A DNA stretch of 64,000 bases from Polytrichum commune (GCA_950295325.1 OX485806.1:43328669-43392668); one strand, 5' to 3'; positions 1-12,239 are shown, counted from the first letter of the stretch. A program made the numbers and translations. Notes: a model not told the origin generated them from the letters alone.

Positions 1-2006
1 TTTCCGGTAAGTTAGTTGGGCCATCTTTTGTTCTCATTTATATCAAACTAGTTGTTTTCTAAGTTGCTTATTGGCCTCACTCCTTGGTTGTGAAGGTACA
101 TCAAGCACGAGCTTTTCAAGAAGAAGGCTTTGAAGAAGCTTCCTCCATTTCTGGATGCATGGTCGGATTCCTCTTCGCCCACCTTCATTTTTTCCCCGGC
201 TCAAAAGCGCAACTTCTCCCTCCCGCATCTCCGCGAGTGTTGCTGGTACTTGGAGTGTAAGAGGACGTGGCAGCCGGATGAGGAGGCGGCCTTGAAGATT
301 CGGCTCTCCGGTGGAGAGCCACCTTCTCAAAGCGATGAGGTTGTTCTTCTAGAGAGTCAGCTTCCGGAGGCGGATGAGGTTGTTGCGACTCTCGATGAGC
401 CCAACACTCAGAAGTCCAAGAGGAGGAAGCGTGCGACTCAAGACGAGTCTTCACTAAAGAAGCGCGCGAGGAAGCTGAAGACTGTGGAGGATGATCCCCC
501 TGCTTCACCTGAGGCGGCAGTTGCATCCACTGCAACTCTTAGTCAAGTTCCTACTCTTTCCAGGCCGCCTCCTCCGCCCGTTCTTTCATCTGCTAGGCGT
601 CCTCCAGTTGTTTCAGAATGCATCTTGAATGCCTCTATTCTTCATCAACGTCGTCATTTTCAGGATGTTTCCAACTTCATTCTTTCTCTTCCACCCTCCT
701 ATCCGCGGAGAGCTCTAGGCGTTGCGAGGTCAGATGTGGGCATGGCTGATCTTGTCATTGCCGACCTCCCGGAGAACCTGCCGGTACCCAATGTCTCCGA
801 TCCTTCCTATAGTGTGCCTTCCTGGAATGCATTGGATTCCGATTTTATTGGTGAACTCTTCGATTTCGCGGACGAGATCCTGCATGACGATGGAGCTCTC
901 CTCCTCTTTCATCCAGATGACAATGGTGATTTCAGGGAGAGCATTGAAGACCACTTCGCTGCTTTTGGGTTCACGATCTTCAAGGAGTGGCTGGGAGTCA
1001 ACCGTCTTCGCCTACATTCAGCTAAGCATAAGGACAAGACCACCAACCTCTTCCAAGTTGTACTACTTGTTCGTGCCACCAAAACAATTGGATCTGACCT
1101 TGATAAGCGGCCCCGGCACTCGTCATTTCGCCTTCGCGATGCCAATGAGCTCAAGGCTCTTGGCATTGAGCTCGACATGGATGATGCGATTATGAATTAT
1201 ACCGCAACTCCTCTCATGGACGGCTCCAAAGCTTGGCGTGGTCCCCGGGAGAAAGATATTTCTTTCATGTCCTCCTTGATCATGGCCACTACGGACATTG
1301 GACAGGTTGTGGTGGACATTAATGCAGGCGTTGGTATGTCCTAATTCACTTGCCAACATATCCTAGTTTTCAATTTCTAAGTTTGTTTTTTTTTCCTTTG
1401 CTAACCTTTCCTCCGCAACAGGGACTTCTATCCATGCATGCAGGCAGCTTGGGCGCCATATCGTTGCTCTTGAGGAGGACGAGGACACCTTCAACCGTGT
1501 CCTTAAGCCACTTAAGAGTGTTCAGCCTACGGTGAAGGCTCCATCCATTGTTGTTGCTTCCACGCAGGCTTCACAAGGCACGCAGAAGAGGCCGCCGGCC
1601 TTGAAGCGATCGAGGCCAGAGCCCTCGCAGTAAGTGAGTATGATGACCTTCTTCGCTTATTTTCTTTGTCCATTCAGCTTTTACACTTTCCATCCTCTTT
1701 CTTACATTTATCGTGTTTTTTTTCAGACTTGGCGTTGGAGCGGATGTGTTGGGTACTCCCACCATGGGATTCACATTGCCTATCTATGCCCATGATATGG
1801 CGATGGTACTAGCGGCACAACCTTCTCCTACCGAAGCTAGTTCCCCGTCTCCACGTTATGACCCCCGTGCCTTAGACTTCTTCGAGCATTCTGCGGAGGT
1901 GGATAATGAGTGCCATAGCTTAGATTCCACTTCAGATGAGGGCGGCCATGAGGGTAGTATCTTTGGAAGTAGGGAATCTAGTAGTGACGACCTCATGGTT
2001 GATTGA
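1..2006 (+). CDS. Methyltransferase-fold protein, 3' part (left-edge copy of ParB/MTase family)
   Basis: Exons read as 1-6 (end of an exon that begins off-window), 96-1333, 1422-1629 and 1727-2006, with GT-AG introns of about 90 bp and an open frame throughout. The protein has a basic, Ser/Pro-rich linker with KRRKR-type motifs. Then comes ADLVIADLPENLPV, in the place of motif IV of beta-class DNA N6/N4 methyltransferases, followed by the ILHDDGALLLF strand/turn. Next is the block REKDISFM, then VVVDINAGVGTS (SAM-binding motif I) and GRHIVALEED. This motif IV-then-I order is typical of phage and bacterial beta-class enzymes. Motif IV lacks the second Pro and the aromatic residue, so catalysis is doubtful while SAM binding looks kept. 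The tail is acidic. The N-terminus is off-window; the paralogue at 34774-38902 suggests it is ParB-like. I am fairly sure of the fold, not of the activity. Confidence 0.72.
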
Positions 2007-3110
2007 TTTTGGGTTTGATTGATTTGTTGGTTTGATTTATCGGTATTTGGATTTATAAAGTGTTGTGTGGATTTCAATATTCCAATTATCTCATTGAATG
2101 CATCTTTTCGTTGTTCTCAAATCACGCTTCACTTGGTGGTCGTCATACTCCAAAGAGAATTTAGTCCACCATCTTCTCACAATCTTAACCGCTAGTCACA
2201 AAACAATGTAGCATCCACCCACTCCAATAAAAAGTTGTTGCCTCACACACCTCCTCCTTGTTTCCTTGAATCATAAGTATTCAATAATACTTGTTGCACA
2301 CCACCCAACACACTCCAATTCATACTACCCGCATTGCATTCTTCATTTTTGTTCACCATCTATAATGTTCACCCTCAAATGTTCACCCTCTATAAATGTT
2401 AACCCTCGGGAGTGGATCGAACTTTACATGTATAAAGGTGTTAACAGTTAACAATTATAAAATTACTTCTTTGAACAATATGCAAATCTTAACATGTCCT
2501 AACTATAAGCAATTGTGAAGAGTAATTGTGAGAGAATATCATACACAAAATTGCAAACCCAATCAAAACTTTATTCAATATCAAGTTTACAAATCATGGG
2601 TGAATTATGAATGTATTTCAGTCGTTAACATTTATAGAGTCAAATTTACAAAGAAGGGAACACCGTTTTGTTAACAATTAACAGGTTTAACATTTATAGT
2701 GTGCAATATGTAGGGAGTAGAATAAAGTGAACGTTTGGAAATGGTTAACACTTATAGGTGTAACAGTAATAGAGGGTGGACTGTATGTGGAGAATTTTTT
2801 TCGCCAACCTCCTTCGTGTCACGTTCAAATAGTAAATATTATTTAATTTACCGTAATATAAAATATAGTACACCATTTTGGTAATTATAATTGTGACGTC
2901 ATAGTGATGTAAGCCCTAATTTTGTATTTTATTTTAATATTTCTATGTTTCAAAAATCTATTAACTTTATGAATAGGGAAATGTTACTTTATTTCCACGG
3001 TAATAGAGTCCATAACTCTCCAAAGTTTCTAAAAATAGTTCAACATTTTTCCCTCAATCCCGCGGTTATAGGTGCAATTTCTCTCTCATTTCATGTCTCA
3101 AATTGAGTTC
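2007..3110. repeat. MITE-like AT-rich stretch with inverted ends
   Basis: No gene. The stretch 2351-2783 starts with repeats of CACCCTCTATAAATGTTAAC type and ends with their reverse complement (TTAACACTTATAGGTGT, then AGAGGGTGGA). It is rich in GTTAAC between them, as expected of a small non-autonomous DNA element. The rest is AT-rich with nothing recognised. Confidence 0.35.
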
Positions 3111-3165
3111 TCCGCTCTTCGGTCTTCGCTCTCCGCTTTCCGCTCTCCGCTCTCCGCTCGCATAC
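2985..3165 (-). repeat. AGCGG-array module, copy 1
   Basis: On the minus strand a short array of GAGCGGA/AAGCGGA units (about 3119-3160) is followed by AT-rich sequence and a CCGTGGAAA motif (near 2998). The same order occurs on the plus strand near 34370 and 57420. Function unknown; perhaps the end of a transposon family. Confidence 0.3.
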
Positions 3166-3199
3166 TAACTTTCCCCGTTTGGTAGTAAGCGTACCTTAG

Positions 3200-4892
3200 T
3201 TAACAATTAAAATATAAAATGTTATTCTGCCCTGTAATTTAATCCTAAGCATAATATTTATACTTAGTGCACCAAATTATCTTTCCAATGATCTAAAAAT
3301 CACTCTAATCGGATAAGAAATGCAAAAGTTATGAGGGTTGGAAGTGTGAGGTCGATTCAACCGACCCTTCCAACCCACCTATCTACCTTCTAACTTCAAA
3401 AATTCATAGCACATTCCTTACTACTTGGATCTAGGCTTTCCTTATACCATTGGAAAGCTATGAACAAGCTCTAACTAGAAAAATTATGACATCAGCAGGT
3501 TAAGCTAATAGAAATTCAGCGGACTCCTTGTAACACAGCAGTCAATCAAGAAGGCTTAAACTATGTATCTCGCCTTCAACAATTCATATCTAATTCAAAT
3601 CTTAGTCAAATCAAACGTTCTATATGACCCTGGAGAGGTATTAAAAAGATGTATTTGATAAAAATATGTGATTAGAAAGGTAAGCCGAAGTGAACCCAGC
3701 AGGTCCTCTGTAATGCAGCAGTCAACCAAAAGTTCTCAAACTATGTGTCCCATCTTGCACAATTCATATCTAATTCAAATCATGCTCAAATCAAATGTTC
3801 TAAGACATTTTGGAAAGCTACACAAAAGTTGTACTTGGGAAAAATATAATTCCTTGGAATTAAAATTCCTATTGGGCTCGCAGGTCTGATCCAGCAGCCG
3901 CTACCCACAAGACCACCCAGTTTTTCTACTCCATCTTTGAAAATCCATAACTAATTGTCATCTCAACCAAATCACAAATGGGAAACGGCTATGGATGGCT
4001 ATATGAAATCTCTCTAAGAGAAAAATGATAAGTATCTTGTTCTAGCTTTTGAACTAAGCCTTCAGGGCATTGGCAGATAAGGTCTATAATGCCTCTACTC
4101 AAAACTCTACCATCCAACCTACCTCTACAAAAGAAGGAATAATTTTGTTGGTGTGTTAATAAACACACAACCTAACTAGGAGAGAGAGAGTAGAGGAGGT
4201 TCTCAAGCCTTTCTTTTAGACCATTGAGAATACATGCTAAAGGATTTTTTCCTAACTACATTGAAGCAGGGCTTCGCCCAAAAACTAGAGAAAGAGAAAG
4301 AGCTACAAGGTGGAAGGAGGGGTTTTTAAACCCTCTCACAAAAGGGTTGGACCCCTCCTCCACCGGATCCATTTTTCAAACCCTTTCCCGAAATTTTGGC
4401 TCGGGGGTTTTCCCGGTTGAGGTTGCCATCCTCTCGCCGAGGTGGCTCCGACAAAAAACCTTTAGAAATCTTTCTAATTTTTCCGCCATCGAGTTGGCAA
4501 GGGGGCAAGTGGGCAAGTATCCCCCTTGCTCTCTTTCTTTTTTGTCTTCAAAATTCTTCACGCCGATTTCATCTTCTTACGTAAAACACCTCCAATAGTC
4601 TTGTGTGCCTCACACTAACTAATAAACTAACACTTGCTTAGCTAGCATCTACTAACATTTGCTTAATAACTAGCATCTACTAATATTTGCTTAGCTAGTT
4701 GTTTTTACTAGCTAGCACATTTTTTCTACTTTGCTATCTTCTAGCACTACTTAGTTTCATTTTGACCTTCCTTCTTCTAGGCTAAATGCTAAATGAACTA
4801 ATTTTTCCTAAATTCCCTATCAATTCTAACTTTTAATGCTAACATTCTAACTAAAAGTGATCCCGCAGAGTGGTGGACCACTCAAAGGGTTC
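3200..4892 (+). repeat. LTR-like segment D, plus orientation
   Basis: This segment is the inverted partner of 8965-10140. In order it holds imperfect tandem units of roughly 175-190 bp (three units about 3485-4030, each with a cagcagtcaa...aattcatatctaattcaaat core), a GGGGCAAGTGGGCAAGT block near 4500, a run of TTGCTTAGCTAGCAT repeats at 4620-4720, and an end AAAGTGATCCCGCAGAGTGG. The partner has the same blocks in reverse order. It is probably an old LTR. Open frames here are not believed. Confidence 0.45.
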
Positions 4893-4952
4893 ACAGTCCC
4901 TATTCTACCCATGGTGTTGCAAGAATTCCTCATTAAGAGGTGTGCGATACTC
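4893..4952 (+). repeat. 3' end fragment of LTR family A
   Basis: About 60 bp match the 3' end of the LTR A copy at 43550-44523 (cccatggtgtt...attcctcat...gaggtgtgcga). The terminal GCGACA is changed to GCGATA. Confidence 0.5.
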
Positions 4953-6061
4953 ACCCCCACCAAATGGTAATGATACCCTCATTGACTATACTTGTAGTCA
5001 GCATACCAATTCTCAAGTTGCCATCCTCTCTTGGTCTAGCATTGTGTTTCCCTTTGGGTGCGATCCCTTGAATGTTTCTTTAAGTTTGAAAAAGACCCAA
5101 AAGTGTCGTTGCTACATGATTTGTAAGTGACCTTGGATTTTTTTTCCAAAGACCTATATTACACTAGCTCCATCTACTTTGAGATTCACTTGGGTTGCTC
5201 TTCCTTTTGGGCCTCCAACACTAGGTTCCACATGCTTAACTCATGTTTTGACACAATTAAGCTGAACCTCAACACTTCCACCAACCTCTTTTGGTTGCAA
5301 CTCTAAGATGAATTTTCATTGTTAAGCCACTCCTTGATTGCAAAGGGGTGATGTCAAGTCCTACCCGACTCATTTCCCACTTTGCTCTTTTGAGACATGG
5401 GTTCATGACTTCCATGCACCAACTTTCATTAGCCCATGGGTTGCGTTTTTATGAGCACGCGCTATCACCTTGCCCCCGCGAGGACAAACCCATGGCTAAG
5501 ATATTTCTTAGTTTTATCCAAGGCCCTTCCAAATCATGGCCCCCAATTAGTCGACTTAGCCAACCTAGTTTGGCATGTCTATTCCTCCTCTTTCACTAAC
5601 CAAACACAAATACAAGACAAGGATCTTATTTCATAATTTTCTCTCTGCACCACTAATGTATTGCCTCAAATCAAAGAACAAATACATGTTGTGGATGGCA
5701 TTGCCTCCAAGCTAAGTGTGCTACTAGCGTTTCTCCCCCACTAAAGGAGATTGATGTCTTTATCATTGATTACGATTGTTTTTATTATAACATCTAGCCC
5801 TAGTTTTTCCAATGTGCTCTACCAATTCCTTGATGTTCACCATGTCTATTGTTGCTATCCAAGTGGTTCGACCTCTTATTTTTTAATTTTTTTTTCTCAT
5901 GGCATCCTCGCCATTTCACCTATACTCCTTTCCTTTTGGCTTTGGGTTATTACACTTGAGGATGCCCTCTACCTCATATTCCAAATGACCTCCTACAAGC
6001 TCGGGAGGGGGCCTAACCACTTGCTTGTGATCGGGCCACAATGTGTATTTTCTAAATGGTT
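4953..6061. other. No gene seen
   Basis: About 1.1 kb of low-complexity, retrotransposon-like sequence lies between the LTR A tail and the Ty3/gypsy pol relic. Open frames of 60-104 residues on the plus strand show no recognisable domain or codon signal. It is probably decayed internal retroelement sequence. Confidence 0.4.
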
Positions 6062-8660
6062 TTAATATTGAGACATGGAATGTGGCATGCACTTTGATTT
6101 CAGGCGGTAATCCAACTTATACATGTCCTTGAACACTCGTTCCACAATAGAAAATAGACCTCCAACTTTGGATATGAACTTTGGAGTGAGGCCATCGGGC
6201 ATCGTGAAGTTCTTTACATCGAACAACACCTTTTGGCCCATCTCATCCTCCACTTTGCATCTTTTGGCATTGATTTGCTCTTTGTAGTACTTTTGGGCTT
6301 TTTCCAACAACAACCTGGTTGTTTCCAATATATTTTCTCGTTTTTTAGCCAAGTTCTTACCATCTTGGTTTAAGTCTAGTGTTGAATGTGCCCCCTCAAG
6401 AGCTAGGTTGGCAAGTTGGAGCGGATCCATTCCATAAGCCACCAAGAAAAGTGACGGTTTGGTTGTCGAGTGCGTGCCTATATTGTAACTAAACTCCGCT
6501 AGAGAAACATAGTCCGCCCAATCTCGTTGGTTAGAATTCACCTATTTCCTCAAGTATTGGTTCAAGACACCATTCACACGCTTCATTTCTCCATCTGTTT
6601 GGAAATAATACGCCATGCTAAACATTTTTTTGTTCCAACCTTTTTAAAGAGGTACCCTTAAAATGCATTTGTGAACTTTGGATCTTGGTCTAATACAGTC
6701 ACTCTTGGCAACCCATGGTGCTTCCACCATTCATTGAGAAATGATTATGTGGTCTTCAGCGCCGTTGCGGTTCCCACAGTCAGCACCATCTATGCCAACT
6801 TTCTAGACCAATCTACCATCAATAGAATGACATCGTACCCTTGTGACTCCGGCAAACTTGCGATGAAGTTCATGGACAAACTATGTTGTGGCCTCGGTTA
6901 TGACAACCCTTGCTAGCTTTCCTTTACTTATCTTTACTAGTACCCAACTCAAGCAAGTGCCATGAGTTCTAACCAACACATTCCACGCACATGCATGGTT
7001 ATCTCTCCACACCACGGACCTCCAAGTTCATGGCTTGGTCACCAAACCCTTTTACACATACATTTAGGAATTTCCCTTTAATATGTAGCCAATGGTTAGA
7101 TGTGAACTTCCATGCTTGGAAGTCCACTCTTGAGTTGATCATCGCGCTGCCAAAACAACATTATAACAACCTGAGGCATAGTTGCCAAATATACTACAGT
7201 TGGGGTCGGTCAGCAAAGCCGCCTCACCCATATATGCCTTTAGGACATTGGGCAAGGCCCCTATCCCACTGTCAAGTACCATTTTGTCTCTTTATAAAGG
7301 TTGGGGCAAAGTGAACATTTTCCCTTAGCCGTTGGAGCTAGAAACCCCCATCAGCTTCAAACCACCATAATTTTTTTCATGCTATTTGATGCTATAAAGT
7401 GACCACTCAATCGGCATTACTCTTTGTATAAATGCCGATGAACTCTTCATTTGTCTCATTTAGGCAAGTATTAAGGTAGTTATGGTTGTTCAAACCTAGG
7501 CAATCACGGGCGCCACATTTGGAACTCTTCATGTCCACTGAGCGCAATGTGCACCACATTCTCACGGGCAGGTTTATGGATCAAATTCACATTCATAAGC
7601 ACCAAGTAATGTTGACACGTCTCCAAGTAATGTTGTCACGTCTTCAAGTAATGTTCTATGGCAAAGAGTTATTTTTCATGAGTTGGCCATCTCCTTTGAC
7701 AACCATTGAGTTTGTTGCTCTCATATGCCATGGTTGTCCATCTTGCATCAACACCTACCAATGGTGAAGTCACTTGGTTCCTATGCACCTTAAAAACTTG
7801 TCAAAAAACCAGGAAACTAAGCACGGTCAGCAAAGACAACTTGCTCTTGAGCTCCCAAAAGGCTTTGTGACAAAGCTCATTCCACTCTTGGGATAGCCAT
7901 TTTTCAACAAGTTGGACAAGGTCCTAGCAACCTTAGATTTTATTTGGAACGAAGCGGCAGTAGTAGTCGGCTAGGCCAAAAAATCATCTAAGTCTTTTAG
8001 GGTATAGGGTTGCTTCCACTCCTGGATTTCCTTGACCTCTTCATGTCCGATTTAATTCCATCATTTGTCACCACATGGCCCCAACACTTTTCTTCTCATT
8101 GGAATAAATTATTTTCCTCTTTTTGGAAATAACTTTTGGGGCAACTCATTGGTGTGTACATCTTTGTACTTTGCCAACATTCCATGAATGTGCTTTGGAG
8201 AAGGCCCATTTTTCCTAGCCTCCCCATAAGTTTCTTGCAATTGCACCAATCAAGCCATAACCATTATTTGTTCATTTTTCATTTGGTCCATTGAGACCAA
8301 ATTCAACTTGGCACCCCTTACCATACAAATTTTTGTCAATGTCAAACTCATCTCTTTGCCATCATGGCATACTACAAGGATACCGGCTTACACTTTACAT
8401 CTACCATGTGAGTTTCAATGAAAGTGTCCTCTAAATGAGTTGTATTTCATTAATTTCACATAATGTGAAATCTCAACAAATTCCAATGTTCCACATTATA
8501 AGATCAAATGCAATGCCACCTCATTTGTCTCATGCGGCTTGTCTTTTACAAATCGCATGTTGATGGATATGTATGCTCTACACGTTGGCAAACCCCAACT
8601 CCTTTGTGAGCTTCAGGCTCATGAAAAAATTTGTTGTCCATTTGTTGTCCTAACATGAGA
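6062..8660 (-). pseudogene. Ty3/gypsy pol relic (reverse transcriptase end, RNase H, integrase)
   Basis: Read on the minus strand, the order is a pre-RT linker (8100-8300, HIHGMLAKYKDVHTNELPQ), then directly the RT end (8090-7880: LGHVVTNDGIKSD, then DYYCRF). RNase H follows (7770-7640: AYESNKLNGCQRRWPTHEK), then integrase (6890-6600: LPRVTVLDQDPKFTNAF, QTDGEMKRVNGVLNQYL) and the integrase C-terminal part (6541-6062: DWADYVSLAEFSYNIG and the GPF-like KVGGLFSIVERVF). There are many stops and frameshifts. Most of the RT palm, including the YxDD region, is absent between linker and RT end, so this was deleted as well as mutated. LTR A is inserted at 6901. Identification as Ty3/gypsy is firm; the element is dead. 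Confidence 0.82.
6901..7515 (+). repeat. LTR family A, 3'-truncated copy
   Basis: Starts TGACAACCCTTGCTAGC and follows LTR A to about two thirds of its length, including the paired block gaacttccatgcttggaagtc. It then loses similarity near 7515. It interrupts the pol relic between integrase and RNase H. Confidence 0.65.
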
Positions 8661-8964
8661 CATTTCTTATTTTTATTTGAGCGTTTAGATACAAAAGACT
8701 TGGCATTGACTTAAGGCTACTAGCTTTGGCCACAAAGCCATCATCTAAGATTTGGTTCACAACAACAACATGATTTGCCTCGGTACCACAAGGCCATTTT
8801 GTAATACTCCGTCCAGGACACAAATATGATATGCCTTAATGCCACAAAACTATTTTTTGTTTTTAATTTGGGATGGTTTTCGTCATTGTGTATCACCTTT
8901 GTTGGAAATTGTACATATTGCTATTTTTTTTTTTTGGTATAATGGCCTAAACGTCTTGTGCTCT

Positions 8965-10140
8965 TGCTATGAACCCTTAGAATGGTCCACCACTCCGCAA
9001 GATCACTTTTACTTAGGATGTTAGCATTAAAAGATAGAATTGATAGGGAATTTAAATAAAATTAGTTCAATTAGTAGTTAGCCTAGAAGAATGAAGGTGG
9101 AGTACTAAGGACTTCAGGCTTTCAACTAGAAATAACAAAATTCTAGTGAAGGATAAGGTTGGTTAAAATAAAATCTAAGTACTGATAGAAAATAGCGAAG
9201 TAGAAAAATATGCTAGCTAAGCAAATGTTAGTAGATGCTAGCTAAACAAATGTTAGTAGCTGCTAGCTAAGCAAATGTTAGTAGCTGCTAGCTAAGCAAA
9301 TGTTAGTAGCTGCTAGATAAGCAAATATTAGTTGGTGCTTGCTAAGAAAATATTAGTTTATTAGTTAATAGGGGTCACACAAGACTATTGGAGGTTTTTG
9401 GCGTAAGAAGACGAAATCGGCTTGAAGACTTTTGAAGAAAAAATAGAAAGAGAGCAAGGGGGCTACTTGCTCACTTGTCCCCTTGCCAAATCAATGGAAA
9501 AAAATTAGCCTTCAGATTTTAATTGAATATAGCCCTTTATGTTAGCTTTTCAAAAAGCTTAAGATTGTTAGAATCAAAGTTAGGAAGCAAAAGTTATGAG
9601 TGTTTGAGTGAAGGTGTCTCAACTGCCTCTTAAATTACAAGCGCTGACTTTGCAAGCGTATAACTAAAAGAGAAATGATCCAGTTTCTTTGATATTCAAA
9701 TGCGTTATATTTCTTGTTGTTAGCTTTCTAGAAAGTATAAGTTTGTAACAATCAGATTTAAGGAATGAGAGTTATGTTTGTTTGAATGAAGGTATCCCAG
9801 CTGCATCTTAAAATATAAGAGCTCATTTTGTAAGCTCATACCCGTTAGAAGTAGCATGTTGTTGTTTTGATATTTGCAGTAGTTATAGATCTTATTTTAA
9901 GATTTCTAGAAAGTCTAAGCTTGCTGGAATCTAAGTTAATAAGCAAAAGTAATGGATGTTTGAATGAAGATATCCCAGTTGTTTCTTGAATTTTAAGAGA
10001 TGACTTTGTAAGCTCATATCTTTAAAAAGATCCATACAATTGCTTTGATAATTGGATGAGTTATATTTCTTGTTGTTAGCTTTCCAGATTACTAACAATT
10101 ATTCCAATTGAAGCTTGTGAATAAAAGTTGTGGCCGTTTA
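8965..10140 (-). repeat. LTR-like segment D, inverted copy
   Basis: Reverse-complement counterpart of 3200-4892. It contains the gcggagtggtggacc block (8985), GCTAGCTAAGCAAATGTTAGT repeats (9210-9330), the GAGCAAGGGGGCTACTTGC block (9450) and three tandem units of about 185 bp at 9585-10140, each carrying ttgttgttagctttc and gtttgaatgaaggtatccc. With the left copy it brackets the Ty3/gypsy relic, but the copies are inverted, so they are not the LTR pair of one element. Confidence 0.5.
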
Positions 10141-11515
10141 AATGAAGGGGTGTCTGCTGCCTTACGAGAAGAGGTTCGTTCATCCAAGGTTGGCGGGTAC
10201 GAGTTGGTGTTGTGGACGGCCTAGCGTTGGAGTAAGAGTTCCGCACCAACCTTCGCCAAGCCAAGATGGGAGTCAATCGGTAAGCATTTTAACCCTACAC
10301 CCTTCAATTTAGGATTGGAGGGAGCGCGGCAAAGGTAAATTCTCACCCCAACCCAACTATCCATGTAAGGCTAGGAGGGCATCATCCACCTAGCCGCCGA
10401 AGGGGATTCCAACTCTCATGTGTGCGGAGCCTCTCAGTTAAATGTTGTGTTAGTAGCTTTTCATTCATTGCTCGTTAGTGTGTGGTGAAGCCGTGTTAAT
10501 CACCGGCATGACTACTCTGTATGTTTGTAGGTGGTAAGGTGGGAGTAATGACCCACGAAACCATCATCATATTGTTGGCCCCAAGGGTTGGAGGTGATGG
10601 CCCGAACCCTTGAAGATTGTGCAAGAGGTTGAACACACATGTTGTTTTATTCTCCGGTCCCATCAAGTTGAATTTTCATGATCAAACCGTGTTGAACTAA
10701 TTTATAACCAACAACATTCGTACGACCCCCGTGGGCAAAAACCAACCGGAAACTTAACTCGGAGGATTGAGACTGCCCCTCCGACGGCAAAGATCGGAGG
10801 GTGTAAGTATCAATCAACCTTCAAGAAACCCGCACATGGCCTTGAAGGGTTCGGGTTAGGGCGTGTACCAAACAAGAAGGTGGTGATGCCATATATTATG
10901 AACTTAGTAACATAGGTTTTGTTCAATCAACCATAAATTAACAATGAAGGTTGAGAGGGTGGGACTTAATTAAGGTCCTTCCGTTTAAAGAATTTAATAT
11001 ATAAGAAATAAAGAATCAAAGGTGGCCCAAGGTAAAAGATAAGGTTATTTCATTCATTAGGGTTAGGTTGCTTTGATCCCAAGGCTGGTGCGTCTACGCG
11101 TAGACTACGATAATTTAGACATTAAGTTAGGGAACTTGATAATTACCTTAGGCACTTAAAATCTAGGCACACCTATCGGAAGGATACGACGCGATTATCA
11201 AAATCCCTTCATAAATACAAAACACCCATTAAATATTGTAACAACCGGGTTCAGCTTGGGCACCTGCCAAGGCAGGCCACCTTCACCAAAGGGCTTGTGC
11301 GGTATTTTTAGGCTCTCTCGGAGGAGGTGCCCAAAAGCACCACACTTGCATTGGGACATATTTCAGCTTAAGTCATTTTGTAATGAGGCAGCCCCCGATT
11401 TTCAGTTGGGGCCATTGGCTTCAATGCTCTTATCAATGATTTTGATCCATGCCACATTTTTTAGAAGCATTAGAAACTTGAACAAGACATCCACCATCCA
11501 TTTTGGCAACCCATC
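10141..11515. other. No gene seen; short palindrome at 11092-11105
   Basis: Unassigned sequence without a coding frame I would trust. It contains the perfect 14-bp palindrome GTCTACGCGTAGAC at 11092-11105. It may be untranslated or gag-proximal retroelement sequence, since a gag relic follows. Confidence 0.35.
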
Positions 11516-11815
11516 TTAAAAAATGCATTTTTTAGAAATTTCCTCCATCTTAGATGTGGCATTCATTTGGGCATACAAATGGCACACATAGGCCTTAAGA
11601 CACCTTGTGTGCCTCCTTATCATCAAGTTCATTCTTTCACGCAATTGTTGGGACTCTAGCATGAACCTCTTAATAAACAACTCCATGAAGCTCACCCAAG
11701 TCAACATGGCCACCACCTCGAGTTTTTGCGCCTTCTTGCTAGTCCACCACTCAAGCGCATGGTCTTTCAAAAAGGTGATCGCTGTGCAACCTTATCATCC
11801 ACCTAGGGCCTTTGG
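11516..11815 (-). pseudogene. Retrotransposon gag relic
   Basis: The minus-strand frame reads AITFLKDHALEWWTSKK, then TWVSFMELFIKRFM and MIRRHTRCLKAYVCHLYAQM. This is the Al-WW ... tW..F...F ... Y...F signature of plant Ty3/gypsy gag (Retrotrans_gag). The 5' part needs a frameshift and no zinc knuckle is seen. It lies 2.8 kb from the pol relic and on the same strand, so both may come from one element. Confidence 0.6.
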
Positions 11816-11842
11816 ACATCATAATAATTTTTCATTTCCAAT

Positions 11843-11965
11843 TGTAGCAACCCTTTCTAGGTTTTTTTTATCTATATTGACCATTTTTTAATTCTAGCAA
11901 GGGTCACAAACGCTAATCCTTCGAATACCACCCATGCAAATGATTAGCTCCCAATACCTTGGAGA
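11843..11965 (+). repeat. LTR family A, 5' end fragment
   Basis: Starts TGTAGCAACCCTTTCTAG and matches the first roughly 125 bp of LTR A (aattctagcaagggtcac, then atgattagctcc), then loses similarity. Confidence 0.5.
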
Positions 11966-12239
11966 AATTACCTTGTTATTTGATTACTTGGCTACTTAGA
12001 TACTTGGAAAAAAAACTGACTTGTTAATTTTGAGTTGGTAGACTGATTGTGTAGATGTATGTTTGGACTGCAACATGATAACGTAACCAAATTCAGGGCA
12101 TGGAATCATGGTTATCTACATTTGTTTTGTTGATGGTGCGGTGTCAGATCGTCATGTAGACTTGGACTGTCGAGAAACAGGGTAAGAGTCTAGGTTGGCT
12201 GAAATTTCCACTCTCGAGAGGTCGAGGGCATGAGTGGAT

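Noticed and set aside
3200-10140. D segments as the LTR pair of the enclosed Ty3/gypsy relic
   Set aside because: They are inverted relative to each other, whereas LTRs of one element are direct repeats.
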